This document shows, piece by piece, positions 40,553 to 53,743 of a stretch of DNA of 64,000 nucleotides; the stretch's first letter is position 1; every line of letters begins with the position of its first letter. The DNA comes from Cloeon dipterum (lineage: Eukaryota; Arthropoda; Insecta; Ephemeroptera; Baetidae): positions 9,052,001 to 9,116,000 of the forward strand of contig NC_088786.1 in NCBI RefSeq assembly GCF_949628265.1, given 5' to 3'. The position numbers and the translations under genes are program-made. Under the pieces are notes generated by a model that was not told the origin of the DNA, did no database searches, and saw only the letters and a program-made list of their open reading frames with translations.

Positions 40553-43500
40553 TCATGTACACATACAGGTGTTGGACATTTTAGACTTGAGCCAGCCCCT
40601 GTACTGGGAAACTCTTGTGTAAATGCCAGGATAGCCTTCGCGGCCGCAGCCAATGCCCCAAGAAACGACGCCTGTGAAACGAGAGCAGATAGGAATCAGT
40701 CTATTTTATGAATAGTAATTCACGCGAGCTTACCGTGAACTTCGTGCTTCCCAGTCTGCGAGTTTTGCACGATAAGTGGGCCGCCGCTGTCATCCTAAAA
40801 TCAAATAACTAAAGTTAATTTAGTGTCTATTATAGCGTCAAGATGCAATAATTAAAATAAGATTGTTAAATAGCATTAGTCTCGTTTTTACCACATAATA
40901 CAGCAAATTTAAAACTCATCGTATGTTCCATTTTAATCTAACAAATTCAAGCACCAGCCGATTGTTTGTCTGGATTGACTGGACTTAAAATTTTATCACA
41001 TTAACATATTTTTAAAACGAAAATAGGAATAATAATTAATTAATTTCAAATTTGAATAAAATAAATAAAGTATCATATTATTGTATTGCTTCAAAATGCT
41101 TTGATGGGCAAACTAAAAAAATGAGTTTATTTAGACTTAAAATGCTAGGTTGATTGTTATCTCAAAGCCCTTTAAAATCACGCATTAACATAACAATAAA
41201 AAAATTGAAATTCAAAATAGACTAAATCTGAATTTTGAGCCAAATCCAAGCACCCCCAAACTGTAGATGTTTGTTTTGATTTTAAATATTTATTTCCTCT
41301 CATGTCATTAATATTTTCACTCGGGAAATATTTAAAATACTAGTTTTTCCACCCTCCAAATCCAGTTTTTCAACTTAGTGAAAAACTCTACATGTATGTC
41401 TAGCAAAGTGATGCAAAAAATTTATATTTTATTTCAATTGAGGTTCCCCCCCCCCCAAAAAAAAAATAATAAAATCATGCACCCAGAAGACATTTTGTTA
41501 AGAACGAAAGCTGACGCTGCATAAATTTCAATTGAATATCATTTCACCCGGCAAGAGTCCTTATTGACTTCACCAGCGCACAGCATGTCATCAGTGATCA
41601 TGGAGGGTCTGAGCTTCATGCTCCTGCACTGCTGCTGCGACAAAATCGGGATCTCGACCTTCAGAATCTTTTCAGAGCCCTTGCCCTTCTCGCCCACCCT
41701 GCCCCATCCGGCAATCTGGCCGCTTCTCGCGGGTGGGTCTTTCATTGCTATGGACGTGACCTTTGTTGACACTTTCTCCGGCGACGTGTGTTAATAATTG
41801 TCAATCACTTACCCGAGCCTGGCAAACACGCCGCCCTCACGCCGACGCTGAATTTGACGGGTTTACTCAGCTTCAACAGAGCAATGTCGTTCGTGTGGTT
41901 CTCCGCGTTGTACCTTTCGTGGATGGTAATTGCTGACACCGCTCTCATGAGGGTATGGATCGTTTCCCGGGTCGTTGTTTGGTCGTGGTCGCCGATCACA
42001 ACTTGGACTTGCTCTTTCATACGACTGGATATAGAATTATAGATGAGTTTAAGCGAGGCCGTTTCCTCAAAATTTGCGATTATAAAAAATCTTTACACTT
42101 TCTCAATACAATAACAGTTTAACCTTTTTTGCTTAATTCTTTAAAATTTCCTTCTGATTAAAACATTATTAAGTGAATTAATAACTAATTCAAGTTTGCT
42201 AGGACATGTTTCAAATTTTGGTAACACTATTATTTCAACTTCGTGTACATAGGTCAATATTTCATAATTGGATTAGAAATTTTTTACGTGAGCTTTTCAT
42301 ATGCATTAATCACTTCCTTGTAGATTTTATAATATATTGAATAAATTGAAACACTGAAAAAATAAAGTATTACAGAAGGCAACAAATATGAAGGAAAATC
42401 AGCATTAATTTGAAGACGTTACAATTATGCTTTTTTAATAATTTTTTGTAATTTTTCATGTTAGGAGAATTTACCTATTCATTTGATGCGATTTTTTATT
42501 AATACTTTCCCGTGGTTTGACTTAAAATTAAAAAAATGCAACAAAAAAGCCCAAAATATAATTTGAATTTTTCTTTAACGCCCAGGTATTTTAGGCAAAA
42601 CTTACCTAACCACGCAGTGAGCAGCAGTCAGGACATACTCGTTGTTTATCAGAGCACCACCACAAAAAGTGTGACCTTGCTCTGCCATCCTAACAACCCA
42701 CGGAAATTCGTGCAGCAGTGCTTCCTTCCCGCCGATGATGGGTTGCGGTCCCAGAGGATCTGCAGCCTTGAAAGCGTCGTGCTTCACACCGCATTCTGCA
42801 ATTGAAGTTCAGTGAAATTTTATTTCTGCTTCCTTTTTTACTTAAGATATGGTATATAATCGTACCACAGGAACACTGCGGCTTTTTGAATGGAAAGATC
42901 GGCTTTGAATTCGGCTTCGAGATCGTTTTCCAATTATTGATGACAATGTCATTTTGGTTTGGCCGGCTGACTACTGACGTTGAGGAGAATGGTTTTTTGG
43001 TTGTTTTCTTGTTGAACCAGCTCGCCAAAAGTTGGGTGGGTTTTTTGGTGGCCGGCCGCAAGATCGGTTTTGATGTGACAATGCTGTTGTAGCTATAGTA
43101 GCGATCCGGAAAGGGCACGTTATTTCTTGCGTGCCAATCCCTTGAGTGGACCAATTGGTTGTTGGAATGCTCAGGTTGCTAGAGAAATAATTTTGAGTTA
43201 AATATTGACTCTAACAAGGAGGTTTTAAGAGCATGATTTCGAGAACGCTATAGGTTTCTTATGCAAAAAAATGCATCAAGCAATATTTAATAAATTAACA
43301 TTAAAACTAATTATTGATAGATATCGACGAAGGCACGCGAGGTTGTCCATTTGTCTGAATATAATTTTACAATATTTTGGTTTTTTAATGAAAATTTACG
43401 TTTTTGATTTATTTTATAAATAATAAATATAAAAATATCAACCTTATTTGATTAAATGTGTCAAAATTTCACTTTATTTTTTATTCAACAAATTATTATA

Positions 43501-44641
43501 AATCAATTTAATTTTAGTTTTGTTATCAAATACTTATATTGTATTGTATGTTTCATTGAAAGATACTTAACTTTTTGGATTTCAATAATTTATTGTTTTA
43601 GAGTCCATACTTTTACTTTAAAATTCTTTCAGTGCAATATGGTTGGTGATCTTTACTGTCCCACAACTTTTCAAAATAGATTTTTGTATCACTAGAAAAT
43701 GTATTAATTCCATTTCAGACTCAAAATGATCAAAAAATGCTACTTTAATTTTAAATATCACTTCGTCTTTCTCCTTATGTAAATTAAATGTTTAAGAATT
43801 TCGATTTGGGAAAATATGCGTATAATTTATTATGGCTTTTCGATAGGAAGACAGGAAATCAAACAAACCTGAAACGTTAAAAATAAATCATTAAATAGAA
43901 ATGTGGCGAATGTCAATTGTATCAATGTTCTAGCAAAGAGCGAAAGAACTTCCTATATGATTAAGCATGATGATTAATCGTTTAATTTGAAACAGATTGT
44001 AGTTCTGACTTATATATATTTTTTTCTTTAGTTAAAATACGTCTAAAAATATGAACTAATGTAGCTGAATAAATTCAACATCAACATCCTATTTCTCCAC
44101 CAAAATGCATAAAAATTCTTGAAAAATGCAGCTAAACTGACTTAATTTACTCTTAGAAATTAAAATTTTATGCTCTCTCCAGCTAAATTTACAGAATATA
44201 ATTTTTAAGAAATTCCATTACAGTTAAAAAATGTGCTCAATGTTGAATTTTTAACTGATTTTTATGGTATTACACTGATTTCTAGACGCATTATTTAAAA
44301 ACAGTTCTGGACTATGAAAATTATGTGATTTCAATTTTAACGATCCCCTCTGACGTTTTAAAGCCAAAAAACAGTAGACCGCCTAAAATTCACAGCCCCT
44401 ATATAGTGAAGAAGTTTTGGAGTTTTTAATTCCCCTTTTTAAAATGCAGAAAAGTGAAAAATCTAGAATTAAAAAAAAATGATTTAAAATTTCATACCTC
44501 AATGCCATGATCTGTGATGATTCCAGGTTGATGGTCTTTAAAGTACCTAGTTCCAATACTGGATGGACTGAAAATTCTCAGTCCCGAGCTTAGGTAGAAG
44601 CAAGCGAAAAGAAAACCGTACTTAAATAGTGATAGATGCAT
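40553..44641 (-). CDS. S1 serine protease C (duplicate copy 2) with altered active-site loop
   Basis: Seven exons on minus (44641-44498, 43178-42866, 42795-42606, 42024-41813, 41747-41548, 40794-40734, 40671-40553) give 412 residues, every exon the same length as in protease B. Signal peptide, Lys/Pro-rich pro-region and CSCECG are kept, as is Pro before IIGG. TAAHC, NDIALL and Ser195 are present. However, the sequence around the nucleophile reads DSCR-DDSGGP instead of DSCQ-GDSGGP: Gln192 to Arg (CAG to CGG) and Gly193 to Asp (GGT to GAT). Gly193 supplies an oxyanion-hole NH, so activity is probably reduced or changed. The donor of the preceding intron is now CGG|GTGAAA, still usable. It may be an inactive homolog, an inhibitor-resistant variant, or an early pseudogene. 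Confidence 0.9.
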
Positions 44642-45040
44642 TTTTATCAGCTCCTAAAGTGAAAATGCAAACAATTTTCCACGCGATGCCGCATTTATTC
44701 TGTTAGCCACACTCCTCCCGGATTTCAAACCACAAATAAACAGTCACATTTAGAGTTTAAAACAATATAATTTGAGCCACGCTACTTGACCACTCCAGGG
44801 AAATAACGTCTTATTTGCACTCTTTTAATACAATCTGGGTATATATTAATTTTCTGGGAAACCCCGGTGTAATTCAAGGAAAGAAACAACTCTCGTTTCA
44901 CATAAAAAATTTTATTAAAAACATTTAATTTTATAAATTAAATAATATCATTATATGACTCTTTCAAAAACCAGTGCTGACAGGAAGCGCCTTTAACACA
45001 TTAATCGCTAAGAATAAATTAATTTGAATTTTTCTCTGAC
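44642..45040. other. Between protease C start and protease D stop
   Basis: This duplicated sequence has the presumed promoter of protease C and the 3' UTR of protease D. TTTATT at 44911-44916 reads AATAAA on minus, about 125 bp past the protease D stop. Confidence 0.45.
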
Positions 45041-48000
45041 TTATTCCGTGCAGAAACACGAGTCAGGCGTGTTGCTCTTGATCCAAGTCAGGTACCTGTT
45101 CACCCTTGCGTACACACCGGGGTTCTTTGGTCTGGCACATCCCTCACCCCAAGAAACCACACCTGCGGAAAAAAATTTAAGTGATATTATGGTCAAAGTA
45201 TTGGTCGTTATTTGCTGGACACATAATTAAAAAAATCGGGTGTCGACCCAATTTTAGCGAGGAAAATTCCCACGGGCTCTGATTCAAAATTAGTTCCGCG
45301 AAGATCGTCTGCTGCGAAAGACGTAAGCGGCGCGAAAGAGCCAGCCTGCCGAGTTATGTGCTCCTGGCAGTCGCGATCATTGATCGAGTCAAAATAACGT
45401 CACTCGGCCGTCTTTTTGCCTACGCAACGCCGCCACATCATCATTAAAATTTTGCCCGCCAACCCAACACCTCCTGTCACTATCATTTTTATACAAATTT
45501 TAAAATTTAAATTTAATTTGAATCTCAAAATTAATAAACTATTCAAATGGGGATAAATTTCCTGTGCTTTTTGAACAATTTGTTTTGCCTCAGACCGAAT
45601 TTTGAAATCAAATTGTGTAGCTAACCGCGCCCAGAATTGCAGAATTCGAATTAAGAAAAATAATAAATTAATTAACTAATTTATTTTCAAACATATAGTC
45701 GTTTGAAAAATGCGGTTCCTAATTTTGAAACTTGCTGCAAGAGCTTGGTGTGTTGGCGGCCTATACTGAGTGAAAATTGTTATTGTTTTGAATCGCGACT
45801 GACTATCTACGGTTTTGTGCTGCCCTGATAGATTTTCTGAACCTGCTGACTCTCGTGGCGAACACTCCCACCCAAAGAATGGAGAGAGACGGAGACTGTG
45901 CACGTGTCGCGCATCAAATATACACGGGGAGAGGTTAGTTAGAGCGCAGTAGTGCCGGTCTCCGATTGAAGGTGGTGGTACTGTACGCTGCTGGTGCTCG
46001 CCAATATCAAATATCAAAACTCCTAGCAAGCCAAACTGGAGTACTTGTTTTCTTAAAAGATGTATTATTGTTTAATTGGGGTTAAAAAATTAGTTTAAAT
46101 TATAATTTTTTCTTGCGTTGTGGAAAATTTAACTTGGAGGAATGATATTATTTTTTGTCTTGGTAGGTGACGCGTAAAAAGCAAGTGGCCTTTGGCACCC
46201 ACTTTGCACATTGAACTTGATCATCCATGAGAGAGCGAGACAAACTAAATATAGCTCCGTCACACTCAAATCTTTGATAAAAAGCGTCAACTTTGGCTTG
46301 GGCCCCGCTACGTTTGTCTGCGCTCCTGGCACAGACGACGCCTCGATGTTGAGCCTTAGACGCCCATACCGATTTTGCGCACCGCGCTGCCCGATTGGGC
46401 TTGGCTGTTCGACGAGCGTTCCCACCCAACTCTGGTGCCCCGTTCTCCAGCCGGCTGGCAGCACTCGCCGGTGAGGCTATTCTCTGCCAAATCGGTTTTT
46501 CCGGACTCGAATTGGGCCAAGAACAATTTTTATTAGGGAAACAATCACTTCCATGCAAATGTGCTCAACAAAAGCAATTCAATTATATTTGGTTTCGGGT
46601 TGGTTTCCTTGAGCAATTATTTATTATTGACTTCTAAAAATTTGGCAATCAAATTTTGATTGACTCTGTTAAAAATGACAAGATATATTTGGTTATGTAG
46701 TTTTAACTTAAAATTATTGAATTAGATTTTTTTGAAATATAACTGACAACTATTTGGAATCAAAAATATAGAAGAATTATTCTCTCGTTTCTGATTGATA
46801 TAAATATTTTAAAAATTCTAAGCCCAATTCTTTTACCACTAAAATTTAATTTATATCCACTATAATATTATGAAATCGGGGAGATTGAAGATTGAATGTT
46901 TGGCAGCTTATGGTTGGTTTTGGCTCCGGAGAAGGTTTAGATGATAATAAGTGTGGTTCTAATTACGTAAATCGTGCTAATTTGGTAACTAAAAGTAAAT
47001 GAGACGAGCAGAGAAGCCCAGATCGTTTAAATTAGTCTCCAAAAGGTAAAAAAGTAAAATATTTTCTTACCGACGATTTGGTAAACAGACTCGTTCTTCA
47101 CAACCATAGGGCCACCACTGTCTCCCTGCAATTTCAAAGATTTCAAATTATGAATAAATCAGTTCTACAGAAAATGAATTTGAATATACCTGGCAAGAGT
47201 CCTTTCCTCCTTCAGGAAGTCCGGCGCAGATCATATTTTCGGTGATTTGGCTGGTTCCGTAGAATCCGGAGCACTTTGTATTGGACATGATTGGCACGGT
47301 GACTTCCCTGAGGACGGGCGATGTAGGACGGTTCTCGGCAGTCTTGCCCCAGCCAGTGACTAAAGCGTTTTCATTTGTGTATCGTTTGCCTGTTAAACGA
47401 AAAAATGAAATATGATGCACTGAAAATTATTTTCTCCTAAAGGTATACGGACCAGGAGTTGGCAGGCAGGCGGGGTAGAGGTCACCCTTGATCGGCACCT
47501 CCTTGTCCATCCTGAGCAGGGCAATATCGTTGTTGAAGGTGTTTGGGTTGTATTTGTTGTGGTAGATGATTTTGGAGACGCTTCGGTCGATCGGTTTGGT
47601 TTCTGAGGAGGTGTCGCGGTTGTGCTCCATCAGTCTGATTCCCATGCGATTGGCGGTAAATCTGCAAATTTTAAATTAAAAATATATATTTGCGATTTGT
47701 TTTCGAAAGAGAAAGTTTCAGAGAAAAAATATTGCTTTAATTATTATTGATAAAGAGCCCTTCAAATAGTTTTAAAGTTAGTCCAATGTTGTTCATTTTG
47801 CTTAATATGTATGTATTAAAATTTATAAAGAGATGAAATTCAACATATTCAACAAACGGTCAAAGATTTAATAAAAAGATTGTTTGCATTCACGTCTGGA
47901 AAAACATCAATTTTGAAATCTTCCTCTCTTCCCCATGTTAAAAAACCAATCTTTTTTAATAAAATTTAAACTAATTTTAAAGAGTCAGTTTAATTTACCC

Positions 48001-50905
48001 TTTGACGCAGTGAGCTGCCGTGAGGATGTATCTCTTGTTGATCAAGGTTCCTCCGCAGTAGAACCGGCCGTCGTAGTTCAAAACCGCCATCCAGGAGTAC
48101 ATATTGACTTTGGTTTCCTGGCCACCAACGATCCTGAGGGTTTTGGCCACGCCGCATTCTGTAAGCAAAAGAAATACGGTTGATTTATAACGCAATGAAA
48201 GAAAAAAACACTCTACCAGACAGCACGGGGAGAAAGTACGCCGCGCGACATTGAATATTTATTACATGTTTTAATGGAAAAGGATTGTGCTGCTCCTCTC
48301 TTTCTTCGTGTTTTCACATTTTTTCATAATAACAATGCGGGCGCGAGTAAATCCCTTGATCGGGCAAGGACAACGGCACTCTTGTTTTCACAAGAGAATT
48401 ATAAAAGCTGCATCAGAAAGGATTTAAAGGATGCTGCTTTGGCTGGCTTTTCTTGATCAAAATAGTTACGTTGGAAGAGTTTATTTATTTTTTTCATAAT
48501 CTCACTTTCAACTTTCGAACGTTATTCACTTTCGTCGCGGCCGCGTGCATAATTAATCATGGAAACGAGAGCTGAAGAATTTTGCACGCGACACAAGAGG
48601 CACGTGAAAGAGCGAGTGCCGATATTTGCGTAGCCCAGTTGACGGCGCTAATTACTCTCTTTTTCCGCAACGCATGAAAATTCACAAACTCACTGCAATC
48701 GCAAGTAGGAAAGTTGACAGCCGGGCCGGTCGTCTCCACGTCCTCTACGGACACCCCAGCGCTGTCGGGGTTTGTGCCGCTGCCGACGGTGGTTCCAGAC
48801 GTGCTGCCGGAGCCGCTGAAAATCCAGTTCCACAAGTTGGAGAGGATTCCTTTGTCGTCCCTGCTGATGCCAGTCGCGTTCTTGATCGAGATGAAGTCAC
48901 TGATGTCCCTCACGCTGTAGTGCATCAGCACCCACGACTGCAAACAAAAAATTACATGTTTTCATTGGAAAATTTTAAAAACATTTTGTAGATTTGAACC
49001 TCAAATTGAAATATTTGAAAGCAATTTTTCTTAATAAATTTGGCAGTGATATTGTTTTAATCACTAGATTAATTTAAAACCTATGGAATTTTAGTTTTAA
49101 CTTTATTGAAGATCAGCAAATCCTTAAAAATTGAAGGTTTGCAAAATACATCGTAATCTACTGTTTTTTTTTTACCACAAACCCATTCAGCAGTAAACTT
49201 AAAATCCTGATTTTTCACTTAAACTCATAACATTTTCGCTGATTTTCGGTGTCTTGATGTCTAAAAATTAAATTGATATATTGCTTCAAATAAATTTACG
49301 GCAAGAAAAATTATCTATATACAATTTTTAAACACTTTTGTCTTGCAAAATCATCGTATGCTCCCTAAAATTTTGATAGTTTAATATTGTTGCTGTTTGT
49401 TTTAACTACTTTGATTTGCACGCTGCTAATTGCATTAGCGGCGACAAAAGCAAAAGAAAGTGCATGGAGCGACATAAGCGTCTCCTTCCTTCGATTTGCT
49501 AGCTGGCAAGGTAATTATATTGCACCGCAAAAGCAGGTCAATCTGCATGTAAATGGAATGCTTGCAAGCGGAGCTAAAATGTCCCATCGGTGGTGATAGT
49601 TAGTTAGTTAATGCCAGTGAAGCACTGCTGACAGCCTCTCTCAGGAGCCTCGCGCCGCAACTTTTATTATTAGCACCGCGCAAATGCACAAGGTACAGTT
49701 TTTCAATCACTTTTGCGCCACTTTTCACTCTTATCAGCAGATATCTGCCGCGATATTCTTTCTCCTGTTGCGCCAGACGACATTTCACATATCCACACGG
49801 TGCGCCCTTGAATTCGAAACATTGCTGACTGAGTAATATTTACACACACGCGTGTGTGTGCACGAGTTGTATTGAAATGTCAGATGGAAACTGAAAGCGG
49901 TGCGGGATTCCCTCAAGGTCTACTGATCTCCACGCGAGTGCCATCTTTTTCCTGCTCCAAAAAAGTTGAAATATATGCTGCCGCAGCGAGAGAAATTCAT
50001 GCTATTGCCCTGATTTGGAACACGTTTCGTTGGTTTGCTTTCATATGAACTTGATCAACCATTTCGCAATCTGAATCTAATATTAATAAAATCAATATTG
50101 ATACAAAAATATTTACTAGGAAAGAAATCAATGATGTTTAAAAGGCCCCCTAATGATGCCCCTTTACGAATTTTTTTAAATAAAAAAATTTTTTGAAAAT
50201 AATTTTGAGTAAGTTTTGCTTGTTGGAATTTAATAATTGGCTATTACCGAGAATCGAACTCCAAAAAGCGTTTTCAAACTTCAAAAGTTCACCAATATTG
50301 GGGGACTATGTACTATAAGTAAAATATTTCTCATAAATCTATTTTATATCAAAAGGTTTCAATTCAAATAGGAAAAATGATCTGCAATAAAGCTAGTTCT
50401 GCCCACTTTTTTCTATCTCACAATTAGACTTCTAAAATATTCGAAACAAATCGAATTTAAATAAGTCGAAATAACTAGTTTCGAAATCCAAATCTAATTT
50501 CTGTAAAATTTGGTACTTGATATTGTATGCAAATGCCATGGCTAATCAACTGTTACACGCGTTCTTGAATCGAACAATACCCGCGTACAACTATGACATG
50601 CGCGTGTTTACAATAAAACATACAATGTAAACTCAAGGCCCGCCAACCAACTTTGCAGCAAATGTGAAACATCCCAAAATTCAACCTGAATTAGTGAGAA
50701 AAATCCAGGGAAAACCAAATTTTCTGGACCCGAAAATATTATGAAAAAAGGAATAATTCAGGAAAATGTTACTTACAGGAATTTCCGCCTCGGAGTTGAA
50801 CATGGGCTGCAAGTTATGCGATCCTTGCGGCAGCACAGGCGAGGTGCGTGCGTGCACCTGCACGAGCAGCAGGACCGCGAGTGACCAAAAAGCGAGAGGT
50901 ACCAT
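45041..50905 (-). CDS. Trypsin-like S1 serine protease D
   Basis: Seven exons on minus (50905-50777, 48937-48694, 48158-47999, 47661-47453, 47389-47190, 47125-47071, 45162-45041) give 372 residues. Exon 1 has a clear signal peptide ([19 protein letters not shown]). The pro-region is Ser/Gly/Thr-rich, followed by CDCKCG. Activation is expected after Arg133 before IVGG (mature residues 134-372). TAAHC, NDIALL and GDSGGP are present. Asp in GGKDSCQ predicts cleavage after Arg/Lys. The chain ends DSCFCTE. The last intron (45163-47070) contains the far edge of the duplication, so only its final exon was copied into block 1. The donor after exon 4 is G|GTCCGT, chosen because it keeps phase 1 like the paralogs. 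The intron 48938-50776 holds only AT-rich sequence and a CG/CA palindrome. Confidence 0.92.
45234..45440. promoter_or_regulatory. Conserved GC-richer intronic element, copy 2
   Basis: Located in the last intron of protease D and nearly identical to 38820-39023, including the CGATCA-T-TGATCG inverted repeat. The element lies just inside the duplication edge. Confidence 0.4.
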
Positions 50906-50960
50906 GGTGGTGAGATGAAAATCGGTTGTCGAATGTGCCAGTTTGGCGGCGAGTTACGCA

Positions 50961-50966
50961 TTTATA
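50961..50966 (-). promoter_or_regulatory. TATA box of protease D
   Basis: On minus this reads TATAAA, about 56 bp before the ATG. A (CAG)n/(CGG)n-rich stretch lies just upstream at 50980-51020. Confidence 0.6.
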
Positions 50967-53712
50967 CGACGGCAGCGGCGGGTAATCAGCAGCAGCAGCG
51001 TCGGCGGCGGCGGCGGTGGCTCTTCTGCCCTGCTGCCGGGTCAAGGGTTTGACCGTGACGATTTTCACGGCACCGCGAACGGCAAGCATCCACCCCCGCC
51101 ACCGCTCCCGCCGCCTGCCGCGACTCGCAGCGGCCGAATTCGCGCATCACCGCCGCAATATTTCAATCTTTTGCTATCGTTGACGGCCGCTAATTGCGTT
51201 AGTTTGTGCAGCACATGTATGCGAAGCAATGCAGGTGAAGGTGGACTTTTCACGTGCGCTCGGAATTTGAGTAGAAAAATAATCAGCGGCCGCCCGCATT
51301 ATTGGCAACTCCACCGATTTATTGCAGCCTATAAACATAATTCTCTACTTTTCCCATGTGCGCCGCGCTTTTTTTGTATAACGCACACACGAGCGAGCCT
51401 CCGGTGTTCTTCTCTCTTGGTCTCATTAATTAATCAATCGATCGGCGGCAATGTCACGCGTGCTGCATGATGAAACTGTGCACGCGCAACCGGAGACATG
51501 AATGACTGCGAATCCCTGCTTTCAGGAGGAAATCGCTACACTTCGCAGTAAACCTTGAAAGATATGGATTTTCTTAGCTAATGATTGTTGTTTCATAGTA
51601 AATAACACACTTTCCCTTGGACAGAATTTATGGACTTCGGAATTTTAGTCGATTTTCGTCAGCCAAATTGATTTCACCGAAATAAACATTTTGGTTGGTT
51701 TTTCAAAAAGGATGATATAGATTTAAGTTATTGATTTTAACTATTTGGTTGTTTATTAAACGATACAATTTAGAACATTGCGTCACATTGAAATTCAATA
51801 CAATTTTACCAGCTAGACTAACCCTCATGAATTATAAAAATTATTACACAAGGTTACAAAAAGCCAAAATGCTTAGTTTCACAAACTTTGCACATTATTT
51901 TTCTTACACAAATTTCAAGATTTTCGACAAGAAATGTGATTTTTATTGCCATTATAGCTATTTAAATCAAATTTGAAAGCGATCACATTTCCCGGAAATT
52001 TCAAGCAATACAAACCACTTTTATTTTATAAATTGTTCGAGCATTTCACAATTTCATTGATTAGAAATTACAATGAGGAAAGATTCTACAGAAATGAATA
52101 AGTTTTTTCACTTAAAATTTTCAGTTAATTTAGCTGTTGTTTGCTGCCCATGCACTAGTTGATCGACTGAAATTCCCAGCTCTATTGACTTCCAAAGAAC
52201 AAGTTTGTTGTGTTGAAATCTGATATTTAATAGCCAGCTGAAAAAAAAATATTAATGGAAATCTGCATTTGATAGCCGCTATCTAATTAGATCAATTGAC
52301 TTTCATATCCCCTAAACAGGTCACAGCTTTTGTAAGAACAATTTGGTTTTGTTTGTTTTCATTCTATAAAATTGGTTGTTTACACTCTCACCAATTCTGT
52401 CGCTCCAAATTGTAGGATTGTTTATCTCCGCAGTGATTTTTTTATCTCATTTGTTAACATGCCTTAGTTTAGAATCAGACTTTCATCGCCATAAAATTAA
52501 ACGAGATGCTTTATTTATAATAGATCTGCACCCTTTTTCAATGGAAGGCAAGCTATGAAATCTAAATCAACGATTTGAGAGGAATAAAATTTTAAATAAA
52601 TAGCTCGCAGCTGTTCCGGCCTCGCAGGCCTCATCAGCATTAATTTACCTCCGAATCAAAATTCACACCGCATTATATAGCTGCGGAGAAGTTTGAATCA
52701 GCAATCGATCGACTGTCGAAAACGTTAGGCTTTACTCTCATCACTGAGCACAAATTGAAAATATATAGGAAACGAGTGACGAGATCTTGTCAACCCCGCC
52801 ATTGTTATTAAATCCTCCATCAGGCAAAAAATCACGAGCTCAAAATGTCATCCTTAAATTTTTAATCAAAAGTACAAGAGCGTGGTTTTTAACTATTATT
52901 TTACTTCTAAAAATTTCCTGAGTAAAATTCGCACCGAGACGAGCAATTTCGTTGTTTAAAATTTCATAAAATTACCAGGGTTTATTTATTTCCTTTGATT
53001 TTAAATAATTTTAAAATTGTCAAATTTATTTTAAGCCGAATTTTCCTTCTAAAATAAGCATTAGTGTGTCGAGGACAATTGCTGGGCATCAATTGCAAAA
53101 ATCTCGATATGCATTTATCAGAGAATAAGTCACATTTCACAAATGAACTTGAAATTATTTGACAAAGGAGATTAAAACTAAATGCCATGCGGTAACCTTG
53201 CCACTCCTGCCGAACAAATGACTAATAGCTTCGTGTGTGACACCCAACCGATTTCGGCTGTTGAAAAAAAAAAACACAGTCAATTCCTCCATTATTGCGG
53301 CGTTGGTGATCGACGCGGGCCTGTTCGTGTCAAAGAGTCATTTGTTCAAAGCCAAATAGTGCGAAATTTCGGCCGTCATTTGATGCGAAGCTGGTCCCCT
53401 CTTCGGCAGGCACACGTCTCCTTGCTCGAGGGCGCCCAATCGCGTCGCGCCGCCTTATCTTTTTCCTCAAAAGCGAGGTGCAACCTACACAGCAATTATA
53501 CGCACGCTGCATGGTGGTGCATTTTGCTATACCAATCTATTTTGTTGTCCCTGACCAGAGTCGTGACCCATTTGAGAGTGCGGAACATCTGTAATTACTC
53601 ATTGGCGCTCAATCGGCTGGCTGGTTGGCTGGCTGCTTGGTAGCCGATCAAACCAACGGCGGCGACAATTTATACACATTCATCCTCAGTGTCAAGGTGC
53701 ATCCCACCTGCG
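50967..53712. other. Intergenic between divergent proteases D and E
   Basis: No supported exon. A GC-rich part (50967-51480) contains CGG and CAG triplet runs next to the promoter of D. The remainder is AT-rich. Several frames of 60-175 codons here lack any family match and are compositional. Confidence 0.5.
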
Positions 53713-53720
53713 TATATATA
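53713..53720 (+). promoter_or_regulatory. TATA box of protease E
   Basis: TATATATA lies about 30 bp before a consensus arthropod initiator ATCAGTT at 53744-53750. The 5' UTR would be about 105 bp. Confidence 0.75.
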
Positions 53721-53743
53721 GTCTCTCGGCACCGGTGGTGTAC

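Larger units (their letters stand above)
39528..45455. repeat. Tandem segmental duplication, block 2
   Basis: Counterpart of 34352-39035. It is longer because of a probable solo LTR (39595-40433) and about 0.4 kb of extra first-intron sequence around 43820-44220. It contains protease gene C and the last exon of protease D. Confidence 0.88.

Noticed and set aside
50943-51470. 175-codon plus-strand frame next to the protease D promoter
   Set aside because: It lies antisense to the promoter in GC-rich triplet repeats and shows no domain.
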